From: Alishewanella tabrizica | Lineage (GTDB): Bacteria > Pseudomonadota > Gammaproteobacteria > Enterobacterales > Alteromonadaceae | DNA: 64,000 nt | NCBI RefSeq assembly: GCF_014652375.1 | Contig: NZ_BMYR01000004.1 | Span: 186,001-250,000, forward strand | Direction: 5' to 3' | Part shown: positions 18,354 to 29,254 of the stretch, one piece after another | Position numbering within the stretch: the first letter of the stretch is position 1 | How the letters are laid out: each line of letters begins with the position of its first letter | Translations under genes and position numbers: made by a program | The notes under the pieces: generated by a model | Databases searched by the model: none | What the model was told of the DNA's origin: nothing | Seen by the model: only the letters and a program-made list of their open reading frames with translations

Positions 18354-20642
18354 ATGACTCAAACTCTTTTTGTGACTAAGCGCGATGGTCGGCGCGAACC
18401 TCTAGATTTAGATAAAATTCATCGGGTCATAACCTGGGCGGCCGAAGGCTTGACGAACGTCTCGGTTTCACAGGTCGAACTCAAATCGCATATCCAATTT
18501 TATGATGGTATTAAATCGTCTGATATCCACGAAACCATTATTAAAGCGGCAGCCGATTTAATTGCAAAAGAAACGCCTGATTATCAATATATGGCTGCAC
18601 GTTTGGCCGTGTTTCATTTACGTAAAAAAGCCTATGGTCAGTTTGAGCCGCCACATTTATATCAACATGTGGTGAAAATGGTTGAAGCTAAGCGCTATGA
18701 TGCGCATATTTTAGCCGATTACACCCAAGAAGAGATTGAACAGTTAAATGGCTTTATCGATCACAGCCGTGATTTGAATTTTAGCTATGCTGCGGTAAAA
18801 CAATTAGAAGGTAAATACTTGGTACAAAACCGAGTAACCGGCGAGATCTACGAAAGTGCGCAGTTCCTTTACATGCTCGTGGCGGCTTGCCTATTTGCTA
18901 ATTATCCCAAGAGTCAACGCTTAGACTATGTTCGCCGTTTCTATGATGCGACTTCGCTATTTAAAATCTCGTTACCCACGCCGATTATGTCAGGCGTTCG
19001 AACGCCGACTCGCCAATTTAGCTCCTGCGTACTGATTGAGTGTGGCGATAGCTTAGATTCTATTAACGCGACCTCTAGCGCCATTGTTAAATATGTCAGC
19101 CAACGCGCAGGGATTGGGATTAATGCTGGGCGTATCCGCGCCTTAGGCAGTGCTATCCGTAATGGTGAAGCCTTCCATACTGGCTGTATTCCTTTTTACA
19201 AACACTTTCAAACTGCTGTTAAAAGCTGTTCGCAAGGTGGTGTCCGTGGTGGCGCAGCTACCCTGTTTTACCCTTTGTGGCACTTAGAAGTTGAATCCTT
19301 ACTGGTATTGAAAAATAACCGTGGCGTTGAAGAAAACCGTGTACGGCATCTAGATTATGGGGTGCAATTCAACCGGTTAATGTATCAACGTTTAATTAAA
19401 GATGATTACATTACGTTGTTCAGCCCCTCTGATGTGCCCGGATTGTATGATGCCTTTTTTGAAAATCAGGAACGGTTTGAATCTCTCTATGTAAAATATG
19501 AAGCCGATAGCAAAATCCGTAAAAAACGGATCAAAGCTATTGAGTTATTCACATTATTTATGCAGGAACGGGCCAGCACCGGGCGTATCTACTTACAGAA
19601 CGTAGATCACTGCAATACGCATAGCCCCTTTAATCCTGAGCTGGCACCTGTGCGACAAAGCAATCTTTGTTTAGAAATTGCTTTGCCCACCAAACCGTTA
19701 TCGCATGTCAACGATCCCGATGGCGAAATTGCGCTTTGTACCTTATCGGCGTTTAACTTAGGCGCCATAACAGATTTACAGGAATTAGAAGAGCTTGCCG
19801 AGTTAGCCGTTCGCTCATTAGACAGTTTGCTGGATTATCAGGATTATCCGATCCCAGCAGCCTACTCCGCCTCTATTGCCCGGCGTACCTTGGGTGTAGG
19901 CGTAATTAATTATGCTTATTACCTTGCGAAGCATGGCGTGAAATATTCAGACGGTTCAGCAAATGGTTTAACACACAGAACCTTTGAAGCCATTCAATAT
20001 TATCTGTTAAAAGCCTCCGTGAAGTTAGCGCAAGAACGTGGTCCCTGCCCTAAATTTAACGAAACGACTTATTCACAAGGTATTTTGCCAATCGATAGCT
20101 ATAAGAAAGATTTAGATAAAGTTTGTCAGGAACCTTTGCATCTAAATTGGGAGCAATTACGTAAAGATATCCAGCAATATGGTTTACGTAATTCGACCTT
20201 ATCGGCATTGATGCCTTCAGAAACCTCGTCGCAAATTTCTAACGCGACTAACGGTATTGAGCCGCCACGTGGCCATATAAGCGTAAAAGCCAGTAAAGAC
20301 GGGATCTTAAAGCAAGTGGTTCCAGAATACGAACGCTTGAAAGATCAGTATGAGCTGCTTTGGGATATCCCGTCGAACGATGGTTATTTAACCCTAGTTG
20401 CCATCATGCAAAAATTTATCGACCAAACTATCTCGGCGAATACTAATTACGATCCGGGTAAATTTGAAGGCGGTAAAGTGCCAATGAAAGTATTGCTCAA
20501 AGATTTATTAAATGCGTACAAGTTAGGCGTAAAAACAATGTATTACCATAACACGCGTGATGGCGCGTCAGATATTCAGGATGATATCAAAGCTGCAGCT
20601 GCCGAGGATGATGGTTGTGCTGGCGGTGCGTGTAAAATATAA
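18354..20642 (+). CDS. nrdA: Ribonucleoside-diphosphate reductase class Ia, alpha subunit
   Basis: Reduces ribonucleoside diphosphates to deoxyribonucleotides. 762 residues, matching class Ia NrdA. The N-terminal ATP-cone ([20 protein letters not shown]) provides dATP feedback. The active site has N437, C439 and E441 (SNLCLEI), and the C-terminal redox pair is C755 and C760 ([11 protein letters not shown]), which passes electrons from thioredoxin or glutaredoxin. It heads nrdA-nrdB-yfaE behind two NrdR boxes. Confidence 0.98.
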   Translation: MTQTLFVTKRDGRREPLDLDKIHRVITWAAEGLTNVSVSQVELKSHIQFYDGIKSSDIHETIIKAAADLIAKETPDYQYMAARLAVFHLRKKAYGQFEPPHLYQHVVKMVEAKRYDAHILADYTQEEIEQLNGFIDHSRDLNFSYAAVKQLEGKYLVQNRVTGEIYESAQFLYMLVAACLFANYPKSQRLDYVRRFYDATSLFKISLPTPIMSGVRTPTRQFSSCVLIECGDSLDSINATSSAIVKYVSQRAGIGINAGRIRALGSAIRNGEAFHTGCIPFYKHFQTAVKSCSQGGVRGGAATLFYPLWHLEVESLLVLKNNRGVEENRVRHLDYGVQFNRLMYQRLIKDDYITLFSPSDVPGLYDAFFENQERFESLYVKYEADSKIRKKRIKAIELFTLFMQERASTGRIYLQNVDHCNTHSPFNPELAPVRQSNLCLEIALPTKPLSHVNDPDGEIALCTLSAFNLGAITDLQELEELAELAVRSLDSLLDYQDYPIPAAYSASIARRTLGVGVINYAYYLAKHGVKYSDGSANGLTHRTFEAIQYYLLKASVKLAQERGPCPKFNETTYSQGILPIDSYKKDLDKVCQEPLHLNWEQLRKDIQQYGLRNSTLSALMPSETSSQISNATNGIEPPRGHISVKASKDGILKQVVPEYERLKDQYELLWDIPSNDGYLTLVAIMQKFIDQTISANTNYDPGKFEGGKVPMKVLLKDLLNAYKLGVKTMYYHNTRDGASDIQDDIKAAAAEDDGCAGGACKI

Positions 20643-20683
20643 CTCATTACTTTAAAACATGTTTTTCAGGAACACTTAACACC

Positions 20684-21814
20684 ATGGCGTATACTACTTT
20701 TAATCGCAACATTAATGATCAACTTAAAGAGCCCATGTTCTTCGGTCACGCTGTGAATGTTTCTCGCTATGATCAGCAGAAATACCCCATTTTTGAAAAG
20801 TTAATTGAAAAACAATTGAGTTTTTTCTGGCGTCCTGAAGAAATTGATGTCAGTAAAGATCGGATTGATTTTCAACAATTGCCTGAACATGAAAAACATA
20901 TATTTTTAAGTAACTTAAAATACCAGACGCTACTCGACTCGGTGCAGGGCCGTTCGCCTAATATGGCACTGCTACCGATCGTATCAATCCCTGAACTGGA
21001 AACGTGGATTGAAACCTGGGCGTTCAGTGAAACAATTCATAGCAGAAGCTACACGCATATTGTACGCAACATCAGTGCGGAACCGCATAAAGTGTTTGAC
21101 GACATTATGTTGAACGAGAAAATTTTAGATCGTGCGCAAGATGTGACCCGTTACTATGATGCCTTGATTGATGGTATTAATTTGTATCAGCGTTGTGGCG
21201 AAGGGGTGCATAACATCAATGGCAAAACAGAAACAATTACGCTTCGTGAGTTAAAAAAGCGTCTGTACCTTTGCGTTATGTCAGTTAACGTATTAGAAGC
21301 GATCCGCTTTTATGTTAGCTTTGCTTGCAGCTTTGCATTTGCTGAGCGTGAATTGATGGAAGGTAATGCCAAAATTATTCGCCTAATTGCCCGCGATGAA
21401 GCATTGCACCTTACCGGTACGCAACACATTCTAAACATTATGGCCAGCGGCGATGACGATCCAGAAATGGCTGAGATTGCACGTGAATGTGAAGACGAAG
21501 CCTATGCTATTTTTATGTTGGCAGCGGAGCAAGAAAAAGACTGGGCAGCGTACTTGTTCAAAGACGGTTCCATGATTGGTTTAAACAAAGATATTCTCTG
21601 TCAATATGTTGAATACATTACTAACAGTCGCATGCAGGCCGTAGGATTAAAGCCGCGCTTTGCCACAACGCAAAATCCTATTCCGTGGATCAACACGTGG
21701 TTAGTCTCTGATAACGTGCAAGTTGCACCGCAAGAGTCTGAAATTAGCTCTTATCTTGTGGGGCAAATTGATAACGAAGTTGATAGTGATGAATTCGGCG
21801 ATTTCGATCTGTAA
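20684..21814 (+). CDS. nrdB: Ribonucleoside-diphosphate reductase class Ia, beta subunit
   Basis: Carries the diiron-tyrosyl radical cofactor. 376 residues. Iron ligands and radical site match E. coli with an offset of one: D85, E116, H119 and tyrosine Y123 ([10 protein letters not shown]). The second ligand cluster is in [10 protein letters not shown] and [12 protein letters not shown]. The C-terminus ([13 protein letters not shown]) is the peptide that docks on NrdA. 41 bases after nrdA. Confidence 0.98.
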   Translation: MAYTTFNRNINDQLKEPMFFGHAVNVSRYDQQKYPIFEKLIEKQLSFFWRPEEIDVSKDRIDFQQLPEHEKHIFLSNLKYQTLLDSVQGRSPNMALLPIVSIPELETWIETWAFSETIHSRSYTHIVRNISAEPHKVFDDIMLNEKILDRAQDVTRYYDALIDGINLYQRCGEGVHNINGKTETITLRELKKRLYLCVMSVNVLEAIRFYVSFACSFAFAERELMEGNAKIIRLIARDEALHLTGTQHILNIMASGDDDPEMAEIARECEDEAYAIFMLAAEQEKDWAAYLFKDGSMIGLNKDILCQYVEYITNSRMQAVGLKPRFATTQNPIPWINTWLVSDNVQVAPQESEISSYLVGQIDNEVDSDEFGDFDL

Positions 21815-21819
21815 CGTCA

Positions 21820-22077
21820 ATGCCTGATGTCATTATTAATGCGCAAGCGCCACTTCCCTACGGCAGTGGCCAGCGTAATCTGCTCGAATTTTTAGAGCAA
21901 CATCAACAACCTGTTAATTTCCACTGCCGAGAGGGCTTTTGCGGTGCATGCCGTTGCAAGCTTCTTTCTGGCGAGGTGCGCTATTTACAGGAGCCACTCG
22001 CCTTTGTGCGTCGCGGTGAATTTCTTCCTTGTTGCAGTGTGCCGCTCAGTACTATCAGTATAGAAATTCCTAAATAA
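21820..22077 (+). CDS. yfaE: YfaE-type 2Fe-2S ferredoxin
   Basis: 85 residues. Cluster ligands are C36-x4-C41-x2-C44 and C71 or C72, the plant-type ferredoxin pattern (HCREGFCGACRCKL). In E. coli, YfaE delivers electrons to maintain the NrdB diferric-tyrosyl cofactor. It starts 5 bases after the nrdB stop, so it is clearly the third gene of the operon. Confidence 0.93.
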   Translation: MPDVIINAQAPLPYGSGQRNLLEFLEQHQQPVNFHCREGFCGACRCKLLSGEVRYLQEPLAFVRRGEFLPCCSVPLSTISIEIPK

Positions 22078-22143
22078 CATAGCTATTTTTGACTATTTCG
22101 CGCAAAATTAGCCTATCAATTTATCTAAAACTACTGCCTTAAA

Positions 22144-23121
22144 ATGATGAAATCTGTGCTATTTTCGCTGCTAATTAGCTTGCCTGCAACGGCCACTGTG
22201 CCTGCTGAGCTGCAACAATTATTTGAGCAAGCCCGTTATCAGCAGTTACTAACGGATATTGCAGCCACCCCATCGGCTCGGCAAGATCCCGACATCATGC
22301 TGTTACAAGTTCGTACCTTGATCCAACAGCAATTTTTAGAAGAAGCGAACACATTGCTTAATGAACTTGTGCGTGAACATCCCGAACACAGTGCCATTAT
22401 TACGCAAGCAGCGCTGAATAAATTTGTGCTCGCTAATACCGGCAGTGTGTTTAATGCCCGTAAACGCGCCAGTGATGCGTTGGCGTTATTACAAAAAGCC
22501 GTTGCCCTTGCACCGACCAATTTTCAAGCTCAACACGCGCTAGTCAGTTTTTATCAAACGGCGCCCGCTAATGTCGGCGGGAGCAAAGAACTGGCGTTAC
22601 AGCAAGCATTACAGCTTGGTGGTATAGATGTCATTCAAGGTGTGCTTGCTCAAGTAACGATTGCGGTAAATGAAGATCGGATCAACGATGCCATGCAACT
22701 GCTTGATCAACAATTACAATATACGCCGAGCAACACAGATTTATTACTGCGCAAGGCCGCTTTATTGTTACAGCAGCGGTCGCACTTAGCTGCGCAACAA
22801 ACGTATATGAAGGTATTGCCGTTATTAAACGATCCCAGCCAACAACAGAGTGCACAGTTTCAAATTGGTCGGTTAGCAGTGTTTAGTGGTCGTTACCAAA
22901 AAGAAGGGATCCTAGCGCTGGAAAATTACTTACAATATTACGAAGGCAGCCAACAAACGCGTTTACCACGCGCCAAATTACGCTTAGCTCAACTTTATGT
23001 GCGAGACGGAGAATTAAGTAAAGCGCGTGGCCTTTATGCTGAAATTGCCAATTATTTAAGTGACGAACAAGACTTTATTGATGCGCGGCGTGAATTAGCT
23101 AATCAACTAGCCCAGCTGTAG
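22144..23121 (+). CDS. Exported TPR protein
   Basis: 325 residues. A signal peptide (MMKSVLFSLLISLPATA) is followed by at least four tetratricopeptide-type helical repeats, with recurring A-ALLLQ and Y--VLPLL patterns. No enzyme motif is seen. Such periplasmic TPR proteins usually scaffold envelope complexes. A second ATG follows the first; which is used does not matter much. The stop codon lies inside a perfect 12-base inverted repeat. Confidence 0.75.
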   Translation: MMKSVLFSLLISLPATATVPAELQQLFEQARYQQLLTDIAATPSARQDPDIMLLQVRTLIQQQFLEEANTLLNELVREHPEHSAIITQAALNKFVLANTGSVFNARKRASDALALLQKAVALAPTNFQAQHALVSFYQTAPANVGGSKELALQQALQLGGIDVIQGVLAQVTIAVNEDRINDAMQLLDQQLQYTPSNTDLLLRKAALLLQQRSHLAAQQTYMKVLPLLNDPSQQQSAQFQIGRLAVFSGRYQKEGILALENYLQYYEGSQQTRLPRAKLRLAQLYVRDGELSKARGLYAEIANYLSDEQDFIDARRELANQLAQL

Positions 23122-23143
23122 TCAAAGGGCCTGACTACAGCTG
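23113..23143. terminator. Perfect 12-base inverted repeat over the TPR gene stop
   Basis: CAGCTGTAGTCA (23113-23124) and TGACTACAGCTG (23132-23143) with a 7-base loop. The stop codon TAG (23119-23121) is in the left arm. No T-run follows, so it is either a factor-dependent end, a stabilising 3' hairpin or a bidirectional signal for the convergent yceI gene. Confidence 0.5.
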
Positions 23144-23190
23144 CGCAAAGACAAAAACATAAAGAGTCGTTATCTTTATCAGTAAGACAC

Positions 23191-23760
23191 TTACTTGCGG
23201 ATCCCTTCTACAGTAAGATCAAGCTGTACAGTGGCAGATGCCGGACCTAAATCCGTTTTTATCGCGAAATCTTTCAGCGCTAACGTGGTGGTGCCGGCAA
23301 AACCTGCACGATATCCACCCCAAGGATCAGTACCCTCACCTAATTTTTCTGCGGCAATCACTACTTCTTTGGTAACGCCATTTAATGTTAAATTACCATG
23401 TAAATCAAAGGCATCATCTGCTTTTGGTACAATTTTAGTGCTAACAAACGTGGCCGTAGGATGTACACTCACATTTAAGAAATCCGCACTACGCAAATGA
23501 TTATCGCGTTCGGTATGATTTGAATCAACACTGTTGGTATCAATAGTCAGCTGGATTTTAGATGCCGTAAGATTACTGGCATCATAATTGAAATCCCCCG
23601 AAAAAGTATTAAAGCGACCGTATAACCAGCTATAGCCTAAATGACTAATTTTAAATTGAATAAAGGCGTGTGCCCCTTCAGTGTCAATCACATATTCAGC
23701 GGCTTTCGCGGGTAACGTCATTAAGGCGGCTAGCGAAGCAGCGACTAATAATTTTTTCAT
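23191..23760 (-). CDS. YceI family periplasmic protein
   Basis: 189 residues from the ATG at 23760, chosen because GGAGAA precedes it and [20 protein letters not shown] is a clean signal peptide; the frame extends further upstream but without support. The mature part is the YceI lipocalin-like barrel ([20 protein letters not shown], then [18 protein letters not shown] and [11 protein letters not shown]). The family binds isoprenoid-type lipids in other bacteria. Its role here is unknown. Confidence 0.9.
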   Translation of the reverse strand: MKKLLVAASLAALMTLPAKAAEYVIDTEGAHAFIQFKISHLGYSWLYGRFNTFSGDFNYDASNLTASKIQLTIDTNSVDSNHTERDNHLRSADFLNVSVHPTATFVSTKIVPKADDAFDLHGNLTLNGVTKEVVIAAEKLGEGTDPWGGYRAGFAGTTTLALKDFAIKTDLGPASATVQLDLTVEGIRK

Positions 23761-23953
23761 ACTATTCTCCAATAATTCATTAAGGCAATATCGTGATAAA
23801 AACGCATGCACACATATGCGGTTAAGATTAGTTTGTGCTAGCCGCTTTCATCGTCTGAACTGCATCATATAGCAACTAACTAAAACTAAAATCGCAATAA
23901 TGCTGATGAATCATTCGATTAAATAGAATAATCACAGCCTTCGCAGGCATAAA

Positions 23954-23977
23954 AAAACCAGCCTTTAGGCTGGTTTT
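23954..23977 (-). terminator. Intrinsic terminator of trhO
   Basis: AAAACCAGCC and GGCTGGTTTT around a TTTA loop, followed on the minus strand by further Ts, just after the trhO stop. Confidence 0.9.
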
Positions 23978-23995
23978 AATGGGAAAATCCTACGG

Positions 23996-24910
23996 CTACT
24001 CAAATTTTCCGTCACGTATGTGTTTTTCACCACGCTGTTTCGCCAGCTCAACTTGACGTTGTCGCTCAGCAAAAGCGGCCTTTTGTTCATCGCTGGTAGT
24101 TTCGTAACAATGTGGGCAGCTTAACCCTTTCACATAATGTTCAGAGGCCATATCGCTCACAGATAGCGGCATGCGACAAGCGTAACATTGATCATAACTG
24201 CCTTGCGCTAAACCATGTTTAACCGCAACACGTTGATCAAAAACAAAACATTCACCTTGCCATTTGCTGTGTTCTTCTGGCATTTCCTCTAAATATTTTA
24301 AAATACCACCATCTAAGTGATATACCTCGGCGAAACCTTGTGCTTTTAAAAAAGCAGTAGATTTTTCACAACGGATCCCACCGGTACAAAACATCGCCAC
24401 TTTTTTATGCTTTGTTTTATCCAGATTGTCTGCAGCCCATTGTGGAAACTCACGAAAATTAGTGGTATTGGGGTTAATTGCCCCTTCAAAGGTCCCAATG
24501 GCCACTTCATAATCGTTTCGGGTATCAATTAACAGGGTGTCAGGATCGCTAATTAACTGATTCCATGCTTCACCTTTAACATAGGTACCCACAATGTGTT
24601 TTGGATCAATGCCCGGTACGCCCATTGTCACAATTTCATTCTTAAGTTTTACTTTGGTTCGATAAAACGCTTGTTCATCGGCAAAGGACTCTTTATAGCT
24701 CATACCAACAAAACGTTGATCAGCTTCTAAAAAAGCTTTTACCGCATCGATGCCAGCGCGAGAACCTGAAATGGTGCCATTGATACCTTCTGCAGCCAGT
24801 AATAGGGTGCCTTTTACTTTATGCATCACCATCTGGTTATACAAGGGCTCACGAAGTGATTCATAATCTGGTAGGTCAACAAATTTATATAATGCGGCAA
24901 CAACAAACAT
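23996..24910 (-). CDS. trhO: tRNA uridine-34 hydroxylase TrhO (YceA, rhodanese fold)
   Basis: Oxygen-dependent synthesis of 5-hydroxyuridine at tRNA position 34. 304 residues. An N-terminal UPF0176 domain (residues about 1-100, [17 protein letters not shown]) is followed by a rhodanese domain with the active-site loop C175-TGGIR-C181. The C-terminal zinc-type CYACR and CPHCY cysteine pairs are also typical. Confidence 0.93.
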   Translation of the reverse strand: MFVVAALYKFVDLPDYESLREPLYNQMVMHKVKGTLLLAAEGINGTISGSRAGIDAVKAFLEADQRFVGMSYKESFADEQAFYRTKVKLKNEIVTMGVPGIDPKHIVGTYVKGEAWNQLISDPDTLLIDTRNDYEVAIGTFEGAINPNTTNFREFPQWAADNLDKTKHKKVAMFCTGGIRCEKSTAFLKAQGFAEVYHLDGGILKYLEEMPEEHSKWQGECFVFDQRVAVKHGLAQGSYDQCYACRMPLSVSDMASEHYVKGLSCPHCYETTSDEQKAAFAERQRQVELAKQRGEKHIRDGKFE

Positions 24911-25111
24911 ACTTTATCCTCTTGCGCGGCTGGATCGTAAATCCAGTGCAAAATGTTCTTATAACGCCTTGGTAAGTTTACTTACGTATGGCCTGAATGA
25001 AACAGGCTGACCGATAAACCTATGTCAGCACATGTAACTGGTGCGCATTATAACGATTGGCACCAGTAACTCAATGCGAAAACCAGTAAACATCCTGTTT
25101 TGCATTATCCT

Positions 25112-25747
25112 TTAGAAGCTACTAAACAACAAATGTCCGGCTAGCAATAACAGCAATATGCCCATTAAGCGATCAAACCAAAACCCTTTTGCCAGCAGAA
25201 ATTGCCTTACTTTGCTTTGGGTTAACAAACAAGACAATAACGTAAACCATGCGGCAGTGGCCACAGCCATGTAAACGCCGTAAAACGCTTTATAAAGCAG
25301 AGGCGTTTGCGCCGATATCACTACCGCAAACAGCGAGAGAAAAAATAAGGTGGCTTTTGGATTTAAACCATTTGTAATAAAACCGGCAATAAAAGCAGAA
25401 CGTTTACGCGGAAGTTCGCTATGTGCTGCGGTTAATTCGGCCGTCGCGCTTAATGCTGGGGCTTTGGCGCGTATCGCCCCCTGCCCAAGATAAATTAAAT
25501 ATAATGCGGCCAGCAAGGTTAATAATTGAAATAACCACGGAGTGGTTTTAATCAGCACTCCAATCCCCACCAGCGAGTAAGTAACATGTAATAGTATCGC
25601 GCAGCCAATCCCAAGACTGGCGTAAATAGCGGTTTTTCTACCAAAACGCACAGCATAACGTAGCACTATCGCAAAATCAGGACCAGGACTTGCCACGGCT
25701 AACAAATGGGCTGTCGCGATAACTAAAAACTCAGGCCAAAAATTCAT
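25112..25747 (-). CDS. LysE/RhtB family amino acid exporter
   Basis: 211 residues with about six membrane helices. The LysE family N-terminal motif AVASPGPDFAIVLRYAVRFG is present, and GFITNGLNPKATLFFLSLFA marks the conserved loop-helix in the second half. The family exports amino acids and similar small molecules; the substrate cannot be told. 20 bases downstream of the GNAT gene in the same direction, so probably co-transcribed with it. Confidence 0.9.
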   Translation of the reverse strand: MNFWPEFLVIATAHLLAVASPGPDFAIVLRYAVRFGRKTAIYASLGIGCAILLHVTYSLVGIGVLIKTTPWLFQLLTLLAALYLIYLGQGAIRAKAPALSATAELTAAHSELPRKRSAFIAGFITNGLNPKATLFFLSLFAVVISAQTPLLYKAFYGVYMAVATAAWFTLLSCLLTQSKVRQFLLAKGFWFDRLMGILLLLLAGHLLFSSF

Positions 25748-25767
25748 GTATTCCCTGTCTCTCTTAT

Positions 25768-26364
25768 TTATTGCGTAAATTGCAACACCATTTCTGCAGC
25801 GCTACAACAACATACTTTGCCACAACGTGGGCAATGATACCCTTGCGCAGATAAATGCTGCCAGCGATTTTCATGTCGATTGATCAATTGCCCTCCGGCC
25901 TTACTGAAATAACGCACTGCACTGTTATGGGGCGATTCACACCATAAATGCGCCAATCCAGCCTTTGCTCCTTGCTGTTGCAACACTTGAATTGAATGTT
26001 GTAACAAGGCTTGACCTATCCCTTGCCCCTGCACAACAGGGTGTACGGCCACCGATTTAAAATACGCCATGTCTTCCACTCGTACAGGCCAGGCTAAAGG
26101 TGAGCACCATTCATCTGGTTGCCATTGCCCTGCGGCAAAACTGATACGATACCCCACGACACGTTGCGCAATTTTAGCCAAAAAGCACGCCGCTAATTGC
26201 TGTTTAATCCCTTGTTGTAACATGTCTGCTAAAGCAGTTTCGGTTAAATAGCCGTTGCCATGAACGTGATTAGCCAATGTCACAACAGCAGCAAAATCAG
26301 TGGGATTAATCGGATAAATCGCCAAGGAGTCTTGAATGGCGTGTGAATGTATTGAAGAAGGCAA
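25768..26364 (-). CDS. GNAT acetyltransferase with a C-terminal cysteine cluster
   Basis: 198 residues. The acetyl-CoA site is VHPVVQGQGIGQALLQHSIQ, followed by LWCESPHNSAVRYFSKAGG, a typical GNAT C-terminal half. The tail YHCPRCGKVCCC adds five cysteines in a zinc-ribbon-like arrangement, an unusual addition that could bind metal. It sits upstream of a LysE-type exporter, so a link to amino acid handling is possible but unproven. Confidence 0.8.
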   Translation of the reverse strand: MPSSIHSHAIQDSLAIYPINPTDFAAVVTLANHVHGNGYLTETALADMLQQGIKQQLAACFLAKIAQRVVGYRISFAAGQWQPDEWCSPLAWPVRVEDMAYFKSVAVHPVVQGQGIGQALLQHSIQVLQQQGAKAGLAHLWCESPHNSAVRYFSKAGGQLINRHENRWQHLSAQGYHCPRCGKVCCCSAAEMVLQFTQ

Positions 26365-26564
26365 AGGTTGTCCCCTTTATCGTTTAAGTTTTGCTCAAAA
26401 AAGCATCATCCGCGTTAAAATGCCCTAAAAATAGGATAGACAGCAGGCTTGGAATAAAATATGGTTAAGTAGACGTCAAAAACTATAGCGATACGTCCGC
26501 ACGTTGACTAAAAGACTTAACAAAGTCAAAAACAAAAATGTAAACAATTTATCCAGGAAAAACC

Positions 26565-29126
26565 ATGAAAAAAGCGAACTACTATACCCCGGTCAGCCGG
26601 GCAGTTAAATATGCACTAGCCTCTAGTTTAGCCTTCGGCGTGTATTCCTCCTCGGTTATGGCACAAGAAGACGCTGCTGCTGAGGCAAAAGTTGAAAAAA
26701 TTGCTGTGGTAGGTACCCGCTCTGCTCCGCGTTCCATCGCCGACTCGCCAGTACCGGTAGATATTATCGGCGGAGATGAATTAATGAAGAGTGGCAGCAG
26801 CGATATGTTGAATATGCTGACTACCACTGTGCCGTCATTGAATGTGCAAACCACACCGATCAGCGATGCCGCCACCATGATCCGTCCGGTTAACTTACGT
26901 GGCTTATCCTCTGACAGTACGTTAATTCTACTAAATGGCAAACGCCGTCACCGTGCATCTGTAATCACCTTTTTAGGCGGTGGCTTGAATGATGGTGCTC
27001 AAGGTCCAGATATTTCGGTGATCCCAGGTATTGCACTAAAACAAGTTGAAGTATTACGAGACGGCGCCGCAGCACAATACGGCTCTGACGCTATTGCCGG
27101 GGTAATTAACTTTGTTTTAAAAGATGCCGCCGATGGTGGCAGCATTGAAGTTAAACAAGGTGAATTTTATGCTGGCGATGGCACCTCTACCGAAATTGCT
27201 GCAAACGTAGGTATGCCGTTAACCGACAATGGCTTTGTTAACCTGAGCATGCAATATAAAAATGCTGATGCCACCAGCCGCAGTGTCCAACGTGGTGATG
27301 CACAGGCATTAATTGATGCAGGTAACCCCTTTGTTGCGCCCATTGCGCAAGTATGGGGTTCACCGAAAATCAAAGATGACATTACACTTTTCGGCAATGC
27401 TGGCCTAGATTTAGGCAATGATCGCGAAGCCTATATTTTTGGTAACTACTCTGAGCGTGATGTAACAGGCGGTTTTTACTATCGTAATCCGCACACGCGG
27501 GGTGGTGTATTTTCTAATGACGGTGGCGCAACGTTAGAAGTGGTAGATACTGCCGGACTAGGAAATTGTTCCAATGTATCGTTATTTGATGGTACCCGTA
27601 AATTAAACCATAATGAAATTACTGCAGCGGTAGGCGCCCTGCCTGATAATTGCTTTACTTTCTTCTCTATGTTCCCGGGTGGTTTTACCCCAAACTTTGG
27701 CGGTAATATTACAGATACCTCGTTAACCGCTGGGACGAAAGGCGAATTTAAGTCGGGTTTATTCCAAGGCGTGTTTTATGATTTCTCAGGCTCTGTTGGC
27801 CGCAACGAATCCACCTTCAAAATTATTAACACGGTAAATGCCTCATTAGGGCCTGAAACCCCTACTGATTTTGAAGCAGGTAAGTACATTCAATTAGAAA
27901 AGAATTTTGGTGCCGATTTTGTTAAATATGTTGATGCTGGTCTAGCTAATGATGTTGCTGTGGCAGGCGGATTACAATGGACCGAAGAGAGTTTTGAAAT
28001 TGTTGCCGGCGAAGTGGCATCTTGGGAAATTGGCCCCTACGTGAGCCAATTAACCAACGGCTCAAATGGTTTCCCGGGCTTTCAGCCAGATGATGCCGGG
28101 TTAAACACCCGTCGTAACTATGCTGCCTATGTTGATGTAGAAGCAGAGTTTACCGATAAGTTGTTAATGGCTGCGGCGCTGCGCTTTGAAGATTATGACA
28201 CCTTTGGTAATACCACTAACTACAAAGTTACCGGCCAGTATCGTTTAACCGATGATTGGGCTATCCGTGCCTCACACAGTACAGGCTTCCGTGCGCCAAC
28301 CGTTGGTCAAACTAACGTTCGTAACGTACGCACAGCGTTAATTGGCGGCGAGCTAGTTGATATTGCTCTATTGCCACCCACTAGCCCAGTGTCATTACTG
28401 AAAGGCGGTAAAGAATTAACGCCAGAAGAGTCAAAGAGCTTTGCTTTAGGCTTAGTATACAGTGGCGGCAATTTCTTCTTCACCGCGGATTTATTCCAAA
28501 TTGAAGTAGAAGATCGTATTGGTCAGTCTGCAGAGTTTGCTGTAAGCCAAGCCGATCGTGATGCGTTACGCGCTGCAGGTGTTCGAGGTGTTGAATCGTT
28601 ATCGCAGGTTACGTTCTTAACCAATGACTTTGATACCTCTACTCGCGGTCTAGATTTAGTGGCAAACTACAGCACCAGTTTACTGGATGGCCGTAGCACG
28701 TTCAGTTTAGCGTATAACTGGACAGATACCGAAGTAGAAAAATTTACTGCGGTAACCGGCCCCTTTAAAGTATCTCGGCTTGAGAACGATTTACCCGATC
28801 ATCGTGCTACGCTAGGCTGGAATCAACAATGGCAAGATGTGGATATGTTTATCCGCACTAACTATTATGGCAGTTTCCAAGGGGTACATGCAGATGATCC
28901 AGGTTTAGTCGGCCAAGGCTCAGCTAAAGTGACCTTTGATGTGGAAGTCGCTTATCACTTAAATGATAGCTTTACCGTTGCTGCGGGCGCGCAAAACCTG
29001 TTTGATGCGAAACCAGAACGTTTACCTGCAGACTTTAGCAGCATACTTGGCGCCAAATATTTTGAAACCTCACCCATGGGGATCAATGGCGGCTACTATT
29101 ATGTTAAAGGCATTTACCGCTTCTAA
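26565..29126 (+). CDS. TonB-dependent outer membrane receptor
   Basis: 853 residues. Signal peptide (to VMAQ, about residue 33), TonB box-like EKIAVVGTRSAPR, plug domain (VPVDIIGGDELM, VNLRGLSSDSTLILLNGKRR, VEVLRDGAAAQYGSDAIAGV) and a beta-barrel ending in aromatic F (VKGIYRF). It takes up a large ligand at the expense of the proton motive force. The substrate is unknown: no iron or sugar genes flank it. It stands alone, with its own terminator. Confidence 0.93.
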   Translation: MKKANYYTPVSRAVKYALASSLAFGVYSSSVMAQEDAAAEAKVEKIAVVGTRSAPRSIADSPVPVDIIGGDELMKSGSSDMLNMLTTTVPSLNVQTTPISDAATMIRPVNLRGLSSDSTLILLNGKRRHRASVITFLGGGLNDGAQGPDISVIPGIALKQVEVLRDGAAAQYGSDAIAGVINFVLKDAADGGSIEVKQGEFYAGDGTSTEIAANVGMPLTDNGFVNLSMQYKNADATSRSVQRGDAQALIDAGNPFVAPIAQVWGSPKIKDDITLFGNAGLDLGNDREAYIFGNYSERDVTGGFYYRNPHTRGGVFSNDGGATLEVVDTAGLGNCSNVSLFDGTRKLNHNEITAAVGALPDNCFTFFSMFPGGFTPNFGGNITDTSLTAGTKGEFKSGLFQGVFYDFSGSVGRNESTFKIINTVNASLGPETPTDFEAGKYIQLEKNFGADFVKYVDAGLANDVAVAGGLQWTEESFEIVAGEVASWEIGPYVSQLTNGSNGFPGFQPDDAGLNTRRNYAAYVDVEAEFTDKLLMAAALRFEDYDTFGNTTNYKVTGQYRLTDDWAIRASHSTGFRAPTVGQTNVRNVRTALIGGELVDIALLPPTSPVSLLKGGKELTPEESKSFALGLVYSGGNFFFTADLFQIEVEDRIGQSAEFAVSQADRDALRAAGVRGVESLSQVTFLTNDFDTSTRGLDLVANYSTSLLDGRSTFSLAYNWTDTEVEKFTAVTGPFKVSRLENDLPDHRATLGWNQQWQDVDMFIRTNYYGSFQGVHADDPGLVGQGSAKVTFDVEVAYHLNDSFTVAAGAQNLFDAKPERLPADFSSILGAKYFETSPMGINGGYYYVKGIYRF

Positions 29127-29170
29127 CTACGCCATACTATGAAAGCGTTGCGTTCATAGTATGCATCAAA

Positions 29171-29198
29171 AAAATACCCAGCCTCTGCTGGGTATTTT
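29171..29198 (+). terminator. Intrinsic terminator of the TonB receptor gene
   Basis: AAAATACCCAGC, CTCT loop, GCTGGGTATTTT and a further T. As its 5' arm starts with As, it could also serve the convergent ydiJ. Confidence 0.88.
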
Positions 29199-29254
29199 TA
29201 TGCCTGTTTACTACAGCAATACTATGCTTTTTAAACGTGCAAATTTCTTAAAAA

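Noticed and set aside
18019-18379. Two short plus-strand readings in the nrdA leader
   Set aside because: They cover the promoter and NrdR boxes and lack ribosome sites; the region is better explained as control DNA.
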